Assembly: GCF_001613465.1 (NCBI RefSeq)
Contig: NZ_BDCK01000024.1
Location: forward strand, 1 to 64,000
Length of the DNA stretch: 64,000 bases
Source of the DNA: Nocardia niwae NBRC 108934 = DSM 45340
GTDB lineage: Bacteria; Actinomycetota; Actinomycetes; Mycobacteriales; Mycobacteriaceae
Direction: 5' to 3'
Position 1 is the first letter of the stretch. Each line of letters starts with the position of its first letter. The notes under the pieces are model-generated. The model was not told where the DNA came from. It worked only from the letters and a program-made list of their open reading frames with translations, and ran no database searches. A program made the position numbers and the translations under genes. Positions 17,065 to 25,911 of this stretch are shown here, one piece after another.

Positions 17065-17414
17065 GCGCTCGTCACACTCCCTGCCGAATTGATCTCGCCG
17101 CTGTCCGGGCGGCTGGTCTTCCGCGGCCGAGACGACCTGCGCGTACTGCGCACGGCGGCCTACGGCAGCCTTGCCGGCCTGGCTGGACGGAGGAGATCGG
17201 CGACGGCGCACGGCGCGTCCTACTGGCCGGCGCCACGATCGGACCGTTCCGGCTGACCGATGCGCTGGTGATCGGGCTCGACGAGCAGGGCCGCATCCGC
17301 ACGTTGCAGCCACACCTGCGTCCGTGGCTGACGCTCACCTATCTCGCGGTACGACTGGCACCCCGCCTGCTCGCACACCCGTCCGTCCTGCTACGAGCGG
17401 CCCGAGCCGCGTGA
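17065..17414 (+). pseudogene. Frameshifted NTF2/SnoaL-like protein relic
   Basis: Two consecutive reading frames together give one continuous small protein of the NTF2-like fold. One frame (about 17,089–17,180) reads LISPLSGRLVFRGRDDLRVL and on to AAYGSLAGL. The next frame, one base back, continues WTEEIGDGARRVLLAG, IGPFRLTDALVIGLD and RIRTLQPHLRPWLTLT to the stop at 17,412–17,414. The second part resembles actinobacterial NTF2-like proteins ending in 'IRPHLRPWL'. A single missing base in the G-rich stretch near 17,180 explains the break. About 40 N-terminal residues are also missing or scrambled. It could be a true pseudogene or a sequencing error at a G run. Confidence 0.5.
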
Positions 17415-17552
17415 ATTCCGGTCAGCGCCGCGACCTGGCCGGCGTCCGCCGGACGTGGCACGACTGGGACGAGACAGCCGAGATCGTCCAGGACGGACAC
17501 CGCTCGGTCGCCGAGGCCACTCTCGGCGATGGACCAGCGGAGCAACAGTCAC

Positions 17553-19133
17553 CTATGTCTCCGCCAAGCCCTCCTCCGTGAGTTCGAGGCGCCGGGTCAC
17601 CCCGATGTCGTCGAGGAAGCGCGAGTCGTGACTCACCACGATCAGCGCGCCCTCGAAGCCGGCCAGCGCCTGGGTCAGGTGTTCGAGACTGGGCAGGTCG
17701 AGGTTGTTGGTCGGCTCGTCCAGCAGCAGCAACCGCGGCGCCGGATCCGCCAGCAGCAGCATCGCCAGCGCCGCACGCAACCGTTCACCGCCCGACAGCG
17801 CCGCGGCGGCGACGTCGGCGTCCGCGCCGCGGAACAGGAAGCGAGCCAACTGGGCCCGGATCCGCTCCGCGGAGGCGTGCGGCGCCGTCGAGGCGACGTT
17901 CTCGAACACCGATCGCCGCTCGTCGAACACGTCCAGCCGCTGCGGCAGCATCCGCCACGGCACCTTCGGTCCCTCTTGCGCGATGCGCCGCAGCAACGTC
18001 GTCTTGCCGACGCCGTTACGGCCGGTCAGCGCGATCCGCTCGGGACCGGACACCCGCAACGTCACCGTCGGCCCGCACGCCAGCTCGACCTGGTCCAACT
18101 CGATGACGTCCTGGCCGGGATACAACCGGGTGCCGGGCAGCTCCACCCGGATCTCCCGGTCGTCGCGTAACAGCTCCTTGGCCTGCTCGAGCTGATCCTT
18201 GGCGGTGTCGAGCTTCTCGATGTGGTTGTTGCGCAACTTGCCCGCCGACACCTGCGCCTGCCGTTTGCGTTCGCCCATCACGATTTTCGGCTCGCGCTTC
18301 TGGTCCCACATCTTCTGCCCGTACCGCTGTCTGCGGTCCAGTTTGACGCGCGCCTCGACGAGTTCGCGTGCCTGCCTGCGGACATCGCTGCGCGCGTCCC
18401 GGATCGCGGCACGCGCCGCGTCCTGCTCGTCGGCGATGATCCGCTCGTACTCGCTGAAATTCCCACCGAACAACCGGAGTTCGCCGTGCCGCAGCTCGGC
18501 GATGGACGCCATCCGCTCCAGCAGCTCCCGATCGTGACTGACCGTGAGCACCGTGCCGGAGAATTGGCCGATCACCTCGTAGAGCCGTGCGCGCGCCACC
18601 CGGTCCAGGTTGTTCGTCGGTTCGTCCAGCAGCAGCACGTCCGGCTCGGCGAGCAACTCGGCGACCAGCCCGAGCAGCACCGTCTCGCCACCGGAGAGGG
18701 TGTCGAGCGTGCGGTCGAGCTGGTGCACCGAATCGGCGACGTAGTGCAGTCCGAGCCGGGCCAGCAACGCCACCGCGCGCTCCTCGACGTCCCAGTGATG
18801 CCCGACCAGGTCGAAGTCGGCTTCACCGCCTTCGCCTGATTCGATGCGATGCAATGCTTTTCGGACTTCCGCGATGCCGAGCACCGCATCGACCCGCTGC
18901 CCGGCGCTCAGACCGAGATCCTGGCGCAGATACCCGAGATGACCGGTGACCGTGACGGAGCCGCGAGCGGGCTTCAACTCCCCCGCGATCAACCGCAGCA
19001 GCGTGGACTTGCCCGCCCCGTTTCCGCCGACGAGGCCGATGTGCCCCGGACCGAGTACGGCGTCGAGCCCCTCGAACACGGGGGTGCCGTCCGGCCAGCC
19101 GAAAGTGAGATCGGAAAAAGACAGATTGGTCAT
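17553..19133 (-). CDS. ABC-F family ATPase (ribosome-associated, possible antibiotic-resistance type)
   Basis: 526 residues from ATG 19133 with GGGAGC upstream; a longer frame start at 19223 gives an unlikely leader. Two ABC domains lie in one chain without membrane segments. Domain 1 has GGNGAGKST, LSGGE and LLLDEPTNNLD followed by SHDRELL. A highly charged linker of about 90 residues (AIRDARSDVRRQARELVEAR onward) follows. Domain 2 has GRNGVGKTT, LSGGE, LLLDEPTNNLD and SHDSRFL. This is the ABC-F layout: such proteins bind the ribosomal E site and either tune translation or dislodge antibiotics. The long linker and accessory location favour a resistance-type member, but sequence alone does not show which drug. 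Confidence 0.88.
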   Translation of the reverse strand: MTNLSFSDLTFGWPDGTPVFEGLDAVLGPGHIGLVGGNGAGKSTLLRLIAGELKPARGSVTVTGHLGYLRQDLGLSAGQRVDAVLGIAEVRKALHRIESGEGGEADFDLVGHHWDVEERAVALLARLGLHYVADSVHQLDRTLDTLSGGETVLLGLVAELLAEPDVLLLDEPTNNLDRVARARLYEVIGQFSGTVLTVSHDRELLERMASIAELRHGELRLFGGNFSEYERIIADEQDAARAAIRDARSDVRRQARELVEARVKLDRRQRYGQKMWDQKREPKIVMGERKRQAQVSAGKLRNNHIEKLDTAKDQLEQAKELLRDDREIRVELPGTRLYPGQDVIELDQVELACGPTVTLRVSGPERIALTGRNGVGKTTLLRRIAQEGPKVPWRMLPQRLDVFDERRSVFENVASTAPHASAERIRAQLARFLFRGADADVAAAALSGGERLRAALAMLLLADPAPRLLLLDEPTNNLDLPSLEHLTQALAGFEGALIVVSHDSRFLDDIGVTRRLELTEEGLAET

Positions 19134-19233
19134 ACCAGCTCCCAGAGGTTGCGACGAACACGGCGCGCGATGGCGGGCCGCACGAGTGGCTACCTCAAAT
19201 GAGCAACGGCAGACTCCGATCAACGGGGATAAG

Positions 19234-19245
19234 ACCTGTACAGGT
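19234..19245. promoter_or_regulatory. 12-bp perfect palindrome upstream of the ABC-F gene
   Basis: ACCTGTACAGGT lies about 100 bp upstream of the ABC-F start in an otherwise gene-free 160-bp gap between it and the DUF4291 gene. It could be an operator. I see no clear promoter boxes to anchor it, so this is tentative. Confidence 0.3.
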
Positions 19246-19296
19246 TAAACACAATCGCGGCACATTCGCCAGTGCGATTCGGATCACACATCCGTG

Positions 19297-19902
19297 TCAG
19301 GACGACGCTCCGATGGCGGCGGCCACGGTCGCGGGCAGCGGATAGGGTCGCTCCTCGGGAATGGCCCGAGCCGCCGCCTCCAGCTTCCCCGCGGCCACCA
19401 TGGTCCGCAGCTGCCGAACGTCCCCGGTGACATCGCGGATTCCGGTGATCCAGCGGTCGAGGTAATGGTCCACCGCGATATCGCCCAAGCCCACTTGCAG
19501 GGAGCGGTAGGACAGCGGCCGAAGCGCGAGATCACGCTCCGGGTCCCACTGGAGGCGTACCGGACTCGCCCGCAACCGCTCGGCCCAGACTTCGCGGTCG
19601 GGGAACAGTGTCCGCTCGTAGTGGCTGAGGCAGGCATGCGCCAGTGCCCACTCGAATCCGGAACGGGTGATCGTGATCGCCAGGACACGTTCCTGGCCGG
19701 GCTTGCTCGCCCACCCGCAGCGATAGATCATCCACAGGAACGAGGGCTTGATCCAGGTCATCCGCTCCCGCCGGAACGGGGCGACGAAAGTTCCTGCGGC
19801 AACGGCCGGTTCGGCGATCTCCGCGGAGTATGCCAGGTAGACGACGATCGTGTGCTCGTCATAGACCGCTCGGATCCGCCGCGGCGGCTCATCAGGTCGC
19901 AT
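19297..19902 (-). CDS. DUF4291 family protein
   Basis: 201 residues from ATG 19902 (MRPDEPPRRIRAVYDEHT); the frame stays open further upstream but with poor composition. The protein matches my memory of the DUF4291 pattern closely: IRAVYDEHTIVVYLAYS, AEPAVAAGTFVAPF, RERMTWIKPSFLWMIYR, GWASKPGQERVLAI and SVQ/LRWDPERDLAL-type segments. Its function is unknown. The strongly conserved TWIKPSFLWM(M/I)YRsGW block suggests an active or binding site. It sits 82 bp downstream of apt in the same direction and may be read through from it. Confidence 0.85.
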   Translation of the reverse strand: MRPDEPPRRIRAVYDEHTIVVYLAYSAEIAEPAVAAGTFVAPFRRERMTWIKPSFLWMIYRCGWASKPGQERVLAITITRSGFEWALAHACLSHYERTLFPDREVWAERLRASPVRLQWDPERDLALRPLSYRSLQVGLGDIAVDHYLDRWITGIRDVTGDVRQLRTMVAAGKLEAAARAIPEERPYPLPATVAAAIGASS

Positions 19903-19986
19903 GCCGCGATCCTGGCAGCCGCCGCGGTCCCCCCGCAACAGGTTTCGGCGGGGCTCCTCCCGCACGCCGAGCGGGTCCCTGTGGAC

Positions 19987-20559
19987 TCAGAGCTGAACGA
20001 TCGACGTCAGGGGGTAGTCGCCCTGACGTGCGCGTCCGCCGAGGAACCCGAGTTCCAGCACCACCGCGGCGGCGGCCACCTCGGCGCCCGCCTGCTTGAA
20101 CAGTTCGGCGGCAGCGGCGAGGGTGCCGCCGGTGGCGAGGACGTCGTCCAGCAACAGGACGCGACGGCCCGACAGGTCGATGCCGTCCGCGGGAATCTCC
20201 AACGCGGCGGTGCCGTATTCGAGGCTGTACTCCCGGCTGATCACCGGCGGCGGCAGCTTGCCCGCCTTGCGAATGGCGAGCACGCCGGTACCGAGCGACG
20301 CGGCGACACCGGCTCCGAGCAGGAAGCCGCGGGCATCGACGCCGGCTACCAGGTCGGCGTCGGGGGCGCAGGCGGCCAGGCAGTCGACCACCGCGCGGAA
20401 ACCCTCGGCGTCGGCGAACACCGGGGTGAGATCCGCGAAACGGACACCGGGTGTGGGGAAGTCGTCGTGCCAACGGGTCAAACGGTCGACCACCTCAGCG
20501 GCTTTGGTGGTCCGTTCGGCGGCTACGCCCTCGGATTCGATTGCCGCGTGCTTGCTCAT
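19987..20559 (-). CDS. apt: Adenine phosphoribosyltransferase
   Basis: 190 residues. ATG 20559 is preceded by GGAGAGG at good spacing; a GTG two codons earlier would abut that site. It converts adenine plus PRPP to AMP in purine salvage. The PRPP-binding motif VLLLDDVLATGGT is intact. The early FPTPGVRFADLTPVF and the GVDARGFLLGAGVA loop are typical. SREYSLEYGTAALEI completes the hood and flap region. Its position downstream of secF and the peptide-binding lipoprotein is the one known from mycobacteria. Normally rel would follow directly, but here accessory genes do. Confidence 0.96.
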   Translation of the reverse strand: MSKHAAIESEGVAAERTTKAAEVVDRLTRWHDDFPTPGVRFADLTPVFADAEGFRAVVDCLAACAPDADLVAGVDARGFLLGAGVAASLGTGVLAIRKAGKLPPPVISREYSLEYGTAALEIPADGIDLSGRRVLLLDDVLATGGTLAAAAELFKQAGAEVAAAAVVLELGFLGGRARQGDYPLTSIVQL

Positions 20560-20597
20560 CGACACCTCTCCATGATCACATCACCCAACACCGTCGA

Positions 20598-22319
20598 TCA
20601 CCGCTCGAGCACCCACCGGTCCATGTTCCAGCCGGATCCGGCTTGGGTGGGGGCGGCGATCCCATTGCGCAACCCCTTGCCGAAGGCGATCGTGCGCGGA
20701 GTCGCGAACAAGGGGATGCTCGGTAGCTCCGCCCACAGCAGGTTCTCCGCCTCGGTGAGCAGATTCAGCTGTACGGCCGAATTGTCGTCGGCCCCGAGCT
20801 GATCGGTGATCGCATCGTAACGGCCGTTGCCGAATCGTCCGAAATTGAGCCCGCTACCGGTGCGCAACGCGCTGGTCGCGGCCACTCCCGCCAGCGAACC
20901 CGCCGGACCGGGCGCCGCCGCGGTGCTGCCGAGGACGGCGTCGACCTTGCCCTCGGTGAGCCGGGCGGGGGTGAAGTCGGGTGCACCGGCGTCCACCACG
21001 GTGATGCCCGCCGGTTTGCAGGCCTCCGCGATGAGGGCGACGGTCTGCGCACGCCGATCGTCCGGAGCCACGTAGCCGATCCGCACGGTGGGGTTCGGCG
21101 CACCGGAGGCCGCGACCGCCCTGGTCGCGTTCGTCACGTCGCCACCGGAGTAGTTCTTCGACGCGCCGATCACGGCCGGATAGAACAGGGAATCCTGCTG
21201 CACGACATGGGCGTTCAGCGGGCCGGAGCCGAGCCCGGTCTTCGGCGCGTCCGGCGCCTTGCCGAGCTTGTCGAACAGCGTCTGGCGCGGCAGGCACAAC
21301 GCGAAGGCCCGGCGCGCCTCGACCGAGGCGAACACGCCCCCGGTCGCGAGCACCAGCTGCTCGACGCCCCGGCCGGGCAGGGTCTGCACCGAGAAGCCGT
21401 TCAGATTCAGGTCTTTCACCGACTGCGCGCCGATGTCGAGCACACCGACGGCATTGTCGCCGACCTTCTTCTTCAGATCGAAGGTTTTGGGCCATACCAC
21501 GATCCGGCCGGTCGCCGGTTTGTTGCCCCACCACCGTTCGTTGGCCACCAGCACCAAGCCGTCCTCGCTGCCGAAGGACTCGATGCGGTAGGGCCCCGAC
21601 GAAGGGAAGCGCGACAAGTCCAGCCGGCCGTCGGGCGGAATGGTCCAGCCGGTGTTCCAGAACTCCGCGATCCTGCCGAGGGCGTTCGGGTCGCCGGTCT
21701 GCAACGCCGACACGACATTGGGCACGTTCGCCACCCGGGCCGCGATGTGCGCCGGCATCAGCTCACCCGCAGTGAACAGGGTGCGCCACGGCAGATAACG
21801 CCGCCCGGGCCGGAAGACCACCGTGGCATCCCGTGAGCCGGGCTGGCAGTCGACCCGCTCGATGGCGTCGTAGCCGCTGGTGCTCGCGGCGTCGAAGAGG
21901 GGAACCGGACCCCGGTCCCCCGGCTTGGTGTACCGCCCGCTGCGAGCGGCCCAGGCCAGCACCAAGTCGTCGCAGGAGGTCGGCACACCGTCGGAGTACA
22001 CGCCGTCGGGGTTGAGGCGGTATTGGATGGTCTGCGACTCGCCGGGCACCTCCTTGGCGGTGCCGAAGTCGGTGTCGGCGACCTGCTGGCCGTCGGGACC
22101 GGTGTAGAAGAAGCCGGTCAGCACCCGGGAGAACACCGCGGGGGACCCGGAACTCGCCCCCAGCGTGCTGCCGCCGTTATAGGTGGCGATGGTGGCATCT
22201 GTCGCGTAGCCGATGGAGGGCACCTGATTCTTGCTGGAGCAGCCGACCATCAGCCCGGCGGCCAGCGTGCCCGCAGCAAGCGCTCCGATCAGTCGTACCG
22301 CACTGCGTGGCTGTCGCAT
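20598..22319 (-). CDS. Family 5 (peptide-type) ABC transporter solute-binding lipoprotein
   Basis: 573 residues. A lipoprotein signal ends at LMVGC with Cys27 followed by SSK. The body is the bilobed family 5 type: a YNGGSTLG start, FSRVLTGFFYTGPDGQ, LNPDGVYSDGVP, SSGPYRIESF and a late LFATPRTIAFGKGL. No permease or ATPase genes are adjacent, as in the corresponding mycobacterial locus (Rv2585c between apt and secF). Its transporter partner, if any, must be elsewhere. It may bind oligopeptides or another ligand at the outer face of the membrane. Confidence 0.88.
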   Translation of the reverse strand: MRQPRSAVRLIGALAAGTLAAGLMVGCSSKNQVPSIGYATDATIATYNGGSTLGASSGSPAVFSRVLTGFFYTGPDGQQVADTDFGTAKEVPGESQTIQYRLNPDGVYSDGVPTSCDDLVLAWAARSGRYTKPGDRGPVPLFDAASTSGYDAIERVDCQPGSRDATVVFRPGRRYLPWRTLFTAGELMPAHIAARVANVPNVVSALQTGDPNALGRIAEFWNTGWTIPPDGRLDLSRFPSSGPYRIESFGSEDGLVLVANERWWGNKPATGRIVVWPKTFDLKKKVGDNAVGVLDIGAQSVKDLNLNGFSVQTLPGRGVEQLVLATGGVFASVEARRAFALCLPRQTLFDKLGKAPDAPKTGLGSGPLNAHVVQQDSLFYPAVIGASKNYSGGDVTNATRAVAASGAPNPTVRIGYVAPDDRRAQTVALIAEACKPAGITVVDAGAPDFTPARLTEGKVDAVLGSTAAAPGPAGSLAGVAATSALRTGSGLNFGRFGNGRYDAITDQLGADDNSAVQLNLLTEAENLLWAELPSIPLFATPRTIAFGKGLRNGIAAPTQAGSGWNMDRWVLER

Positions 22320-22337
22320 GAAACCCCTTGCCTGGTG

Positions 22338-23573
22338 TCAGTTCCGCCTCTTGTGCCGTTTACCGCTCGGGCGCGCGCCGGGCCGCGGCGTCTGCCCGGC
22401 CGCACGCTGCCTGCGCGGCGTCTCGTCGAAATCCCGGCCCGCCGCCACGCCCGCCCGGCGCTCGGCCGCGGCGCCCGCTCGGGCGCTCGCCGCACCGGCC
22501 CGCTTGGCCAGGACCTTCTTGGTGTGCGCCGCCACGGGCCCCCAGCGTTCCTTGATCGAGACCAGCAGCGGGGTCGCGAAGAAGATCGAGGAGTACGTGC
22601 CGACCAGCAGACCGACCAGCTGCACCAGCGCCAGGTCCTTGAGCGTGCCCACGCCCAGCATCCAGACCGCGATCACCATCAAACCGACGATCGGCAGGAT
22701 GCCGATCAGGGCGGTGTTGATGGAGCGCATCAGCGTCTGGTTCACCGCGAGGTTGGCCTGCTCGCCGTAGGTGCGGCGGGTCAGGTGCAGGATACCGTGC
22801 GTGTTCTCTTCGACCTTGTCGAACACGACGACGGAGTCGTAGAGGGAGAAGCCGAGAATGGTCAGGATGCCGATCACCGTGGCCGGGGTGACCTCTAAAC
22901 CGACGAGCGAGTACACGCCTGCGGTGACGGTGACGTCGAAGGCCAGCGCCGCCAGCGCCGCGATGGCCATGTGCGTCTCGAAGCGGACCGCGATGTAGAC
23001 CGCGACGAGGACGAGGAACACCGCGAGCGCGATGAGCGCCTTGCGGGTGATCTGGCTGCCCCAGGTCTCGCTGACGTCGGACGTGCTGATCGCGGCCCGG
23101 CTCGGGTTGCCGGTCTTGTCCTTCGGCTGGAATTGCGTGAACAGCGCATTGTTCAGCGCCTCCACCTGCTTCTGGTCCAGCGCCTCGGAACGGATCAGCA
23201 TGGTGGCCGACCCGCCGGTGCCGACCGTCTGCACCGAGACCGGGTCGGTGCCGATGGCGCCGCGGTAGACGTCCTCCACCGCGCTGGTGGTCGCGTCCCC
23301 CGCCGGGAACTGGATGCGCGAACCGCCCTCGAAGTCGATGCCGAAATTGAACCCGCGGAAGATGATGCTGCCCAGTGAGACGAGCACGATCACGGCGGTG
23401 ATCAGGTACCACATCCGGCGCTTGCCGATGACGTCGATGGCGCCGGTGCCGGTGTAGAGGCGGTTGAAGAAGCCGTGCTCGGGCGCCCGCGGCGCACCGA
23501 CCGCCGGGAACACGTCGGTGATCTCGGCCGCGCTCGTCTTGTCGAGCGAGGGGGTGGTGTGGCTGTTGGTCAT
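22338..23573 (-). CDS. secF: Protein translocase subunit SecF
   Basis: 411 residues from ATG 23573, seven bases after the secD stop with GAGGA in between. It forms with SecD the proton-driven complex that helps pull proteins across the membrane. Visible: the first helix WYLITAVIVLVSLGSIIF, the family motif FGIDFEGGSRIQF, then a cluster of five hydrophobic segments with TPATVIGILTILGFSLYDSVVVFDKV and the RSINTALIGILPIVGLM stretch typical of the SecF/RND fold. The C-terminal 80 residues are Arg/Ala-rich and basic, an actinobacterial extension. Confidence 0.97.
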   Translation of the reverse strand: MTNSHTTPSLDKTSAAEITDVFPAVGAPRAPEHGFFNRLYTGTGAIDVIGKRRMWYLITAVIVLVSLGSIIFRGFNFGIDFEGGSRIQFPAGDATTSAVEDVYRGAIGTDPVSVQTVGTGGSATMLIRSEALDQKQVEALNNALFTQFQPKDKTGNPSRAAISTSDVSETWGSQITRKALIALAVFLVLVAVYIAVRFETHMAIAALAALAFDVTVTAGVYSLVGLEVTPATVIGILTILGFSLYDSVVVFDKVEENTHGILHLTRRTYGEQANLAVNQTLMRSINTALIGILPIVGLMVIAVWMLGVGTLKDLALVQLVGLLVGTYSSIFFATPLLVSIKERWGPVAAHTKKVLAKRAGAASARAGAAAERRAGVAAGRDFDETPRRQRAAGQTPRPGARPSGKRHKRRN

Positions 23574-23580
23574 CGCGTCC

Positions 23581-25260
23581 TCACGCCTTCCCGAGGGCGG
23601 CCTCGGCCGCCTTCCGCTCACGGGCGATCTGCTGGATCGCGCCGAGGCCGTTCACCGACGGCTTGGACCAGAACGCCGTGCGCGAAGCGAGCAGCACCAG
23701 CGGTGAGGTGACCAGGAACACCACGACGACGTCGAGAATCGTGGTGAGACCGAGGGTGAACGCGAAGCCCTTCACCTGGCCGACGGCCAGGATGTAGAGC
23801 ACGGCCGCGGCGATGAAGCTGACCGCGTTGCCGGACAGGATGGTCCGGCGGGCGCGCTGCCAGCCCCGCGGAGCCGCGGAACGGAAGCTGCGCCCCTCAC
23901 GCATCTCGTCCTTGATGCGTTCGAAGAACACCACGAACGAGTCGGCGGTCATACCGATACCGATGATCAGGCCCGCGATACCGGCGAGGTCCAGTGTGAA
24001 GCCGATCCAGCGTCCGAGCAGCACCATGATGCCGTAGACCGCGAAGCCGGAGGCCACCAGCGACAGACCGGTGACGAAGCCGAGCATCCGGTAGTAGGTG
24101 AGGCAGTACAGCAACACCACGACCAGGCCGACCGCACCGGCGAGCAGACCCGCCTTCAGCGAGGACAGGCCGAGCGTCGCCGAGACCGTCTCGGCCTCGG
24201 AGGTCTGGAACGACAGCGGCAGCGAGCCGTACTTCAGCGTGTTCGCCAATTCCTTCGCCGACGTGGCGGTGAAGTTGCCCGAGATCTGGGTGCGGCCGCC
24301 CTGCTGCGGGCCCTGCTGCACGACCGGCGCGCTGACCACCTTGGAGTCGAGCACGAAGGCGACCCGCTTGTAGACGTACTCGCCGGTGAGCGCGGCCCAC
24401 GCGTCACTGCCGCCGGACTTGAAGTCCAGGTAGACCTCGTGCCTGGCCTGTTGCTGGTTCAGTCCCGAGGTGGCGTCCTTGATCTCCTGGCCATCGATGC
24501 GGCTCTTGTCCAGCAGGAAGACCTCGGTACCGTCGGTCGAGCAGGTCACCAGCGGAAGAGCCGGGTCGTCGTTGCCCGCGAGCGGATCGGCCTTGCCGCA
24601 GTCCAGGGCGGCCAGGGCGGCCTGTTGCACGGACGCGTCGGTGCTCTGGCGCACCGCCTTGGCCGCCTGGATCTCCTTGGTGGCCTCTTCGGTGGGCGTC
24701 AGGGAGGGATCTGCGGGCGGCTGCGTCGGCTGCTGGGCCGGGAACACGCGCTGCTGCGGAGCGGGCGCGCTCTGCTCCGTTTCCGGCGTGGCGGGCTGCG
24801 TCGTCTCCGGCGTCGTGGGCTGCGCCGCGGGGGCGGGCTGCGTGGCCGGCGCGGTCTGCGGGGTCGCGCCGCGTCCCGCGGCGGGCACGGCCTGCAACAC
24901 GGGACGGATGTAGAGCTTGGCGGTGGTCGCCAGCGCGCGCGCCTGCTGCCCGTCGTCGCCGGGCACGGTGATCACGATGTTGTCGCCGTCGATGACGACC
25001 TCGGATCCGCCGACACCGAGCCCGTTGACCCGGTTCTCGATGATGTCCTGAGCCTTCTTGAGGCTGTCCTGGCTGGGCTTGCTGCCGTCCGGCGTGCGCG
25101 CCGACAGCGTGACACGGGTGCCGCCCTGCAGGTCGATACCGAGCTTGGGTGTCGGGGACTTGTCACCGGTGAAGAACACCAGCGCATAGATCACGGCCAG
25201 CAGCGCGGCATAGACACCGAGCAGCCGCAGCGGGTGCGCCGATCCCTGGGAAGGTGGCAC
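23581..25260 (-). CDS. secD: Protein translocase subunit SecD
   Basis: 559 residues from GTG 25260 with AGGAG upstream. First helix YAALLAVIYALVFF, then LGIDLQGGTRVTL, the SecD counterpart of the SecF motif. The periplasmic domain carries a roughly 80-residue Pro/Gln/Thr-rich insert (about 135–200) common in mycolic-acid actinobacteria. The RND helices include IIGIGMTADSFVVFFERIKDE and GNAVSFIAAAVLYILAVGQVKGFAFTLGL-type sequence. It lies between yajC and secF in the usual order. The stop and the secF start are separated by only seven bases. Confidence 0.97.
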   Translation of the reverse strand: MPPSQGSAHPLRLLGVYAALLAVIYALVFFTGDKSPTPKLGIDLQGGTRVTLSARTPDGSKPSQDSLKKAQDIIENRVNGLGVGGSEVVIDGDNIVITVPGDDGQQARALATTAKLYIRPVLQAVPAAGRGATPQTAPATQPAPAAQPTTPETTQPATPETEQSAPAPQQRVFPAQQPTQPPADPSLTPTEEATKEIQAAKAVRQSTDASVQQAALAALDCGKADPLAGNDDPALPLVTCSTDGTEVFLLDKSRIDGQEIKDATSGLNQQQARHEVYLDFKSGGSDAWAALTGEYVYKRVAFVLDSKVVSAPVVQQGPQQGGRTQISGNFTATSAKELANTLKYGSLPLSFQTSEAETVSATLGLSSLKAGLLAGAVGLVVVLLYCLTYYRMLGFVTGLSLVASGFAVYGIMVLLGRWIGFTLDLAGIAGLIIGIGMTADSFVVFFERIKDEMREGRSFRSAAPRGWQRARRTILSGNAVSFIAAAVLYILAVGQVKGFAFTLGLTTILDVVVVFLVTSPLVLLASRTAFWSKPSVNGLGAIQQIARERKAAEAALGKA

Positions 25261-25380
25261 AGTACGTCATCTCCTAGGCGGGAAGTCGAGGATGGAACAT
25301 GCGGACGTGCACCAGCTACGCCGGGTGCGCGGACGGACGGCCGCGGCGACATCCGGCGAGCCGGGGCACTACCGGAACGA

Positions 25381-25740
25381 TCAGTCCTTGGTCAGGCGGG
25401 TCTCGGTCTGCTCGGCGGATTCCTCGACGGCGTCGGTGGTGTCCGAGCCGGTGGCCTCCGAGCCGGTCTCCTCGGTGTTCACCTGGTCGTCGGTGCGCAC
25501 CTCACGGATGGCCTGGCGCAGCCACGTGGTGACCACGTCCTCGGCGATCTCGAGGTCGACCGTGGTGTCGTCGAGTTCGACCACGGTGCCGTACAGACCC
25601 GACGTGGTGACGACCTGATCGCCGATCTTCAGGCTGTCCTGCATGTGGGCGACCTTCTCGGCTTCCCGCTTCTGACGGCGGACACCGAGGAACATCGGCA
25701 CGAGCAGGGCTACCAGTAGCAGCGGAAACAGCAGTTCCAT
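25381..25740 (-). CDS. yajC: Preprotein translocase subunit YajC
   Basis: 119 residues: one N-terminal transmembrane helix (LLFPLLLVALLVPMF) and a cytoplasmic domain with RRQKREAEKVAHMQDSLKIG and the family's GDQVVTTSGLYGTVVELDD motif. It ends in an acidic Thr/Glu-rich tail. It associates with SecDF. It is the first gene of the yajC-secD-secF set, 120 bp ahead of secD. The gap contains no gene. Confidence 0.95.
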   Translation of the reverse strand: MELLFPLLLVALLVPMFLGVRRQKREAEKVAHMQDSLKIGDQVVTTSGLYGTVVELDDTTVDLEIAEDVVTTWLRQAIREVRTDDQVNTEETGSEATGSDTTDAVEESAEQTETRLTKD

Positions 25741-25865
25741 CGTCGAAGTCAGTCCCTAGTGTCGTGGGTGGGATGGACAAGTACCCACACAGTCTGCCAG
25801 TTCGCTGCCCGAGTGCCACACCCGCACGCCCGCTGGGCAGCTACAACTTCCCCATCGCACACCGG

Positions 25866-25897
25866 CTCGCCCGCCGCGACACGCTTCGGCGGGCGAG
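25866..25897 (-). terminator. Hairpin terminator after the monooxygenase gene
   Basis: Perfect 11-bp arms CTCGCCCGCCG and CGGCGGGCGAG with a 10-base loop, starting 15 bp beyond the stop of the monooxygenase gene and ahead of yajC. There is no clear T run, which is usual for actinobacterial terminators. Confidence 0.6.
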
Positions 25898-25911
25898 GTG
25901 CGGCGGCACTG

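Noticed and set aside
16841..17092. Plus-strand ORF starting inside the palindrome at 16,841
   Set aside because: Composition is unlike coding sequence, no ribosome site, and its start lies in the operator of the opposite operon.
17414..17552. Possible coding fragment with TWHDWDETAEIVQDGHRSVA on the plus strand
   Set aside because: No start codon, short, and it runs into the 3′ end of the ABC-F gene; could be chance.
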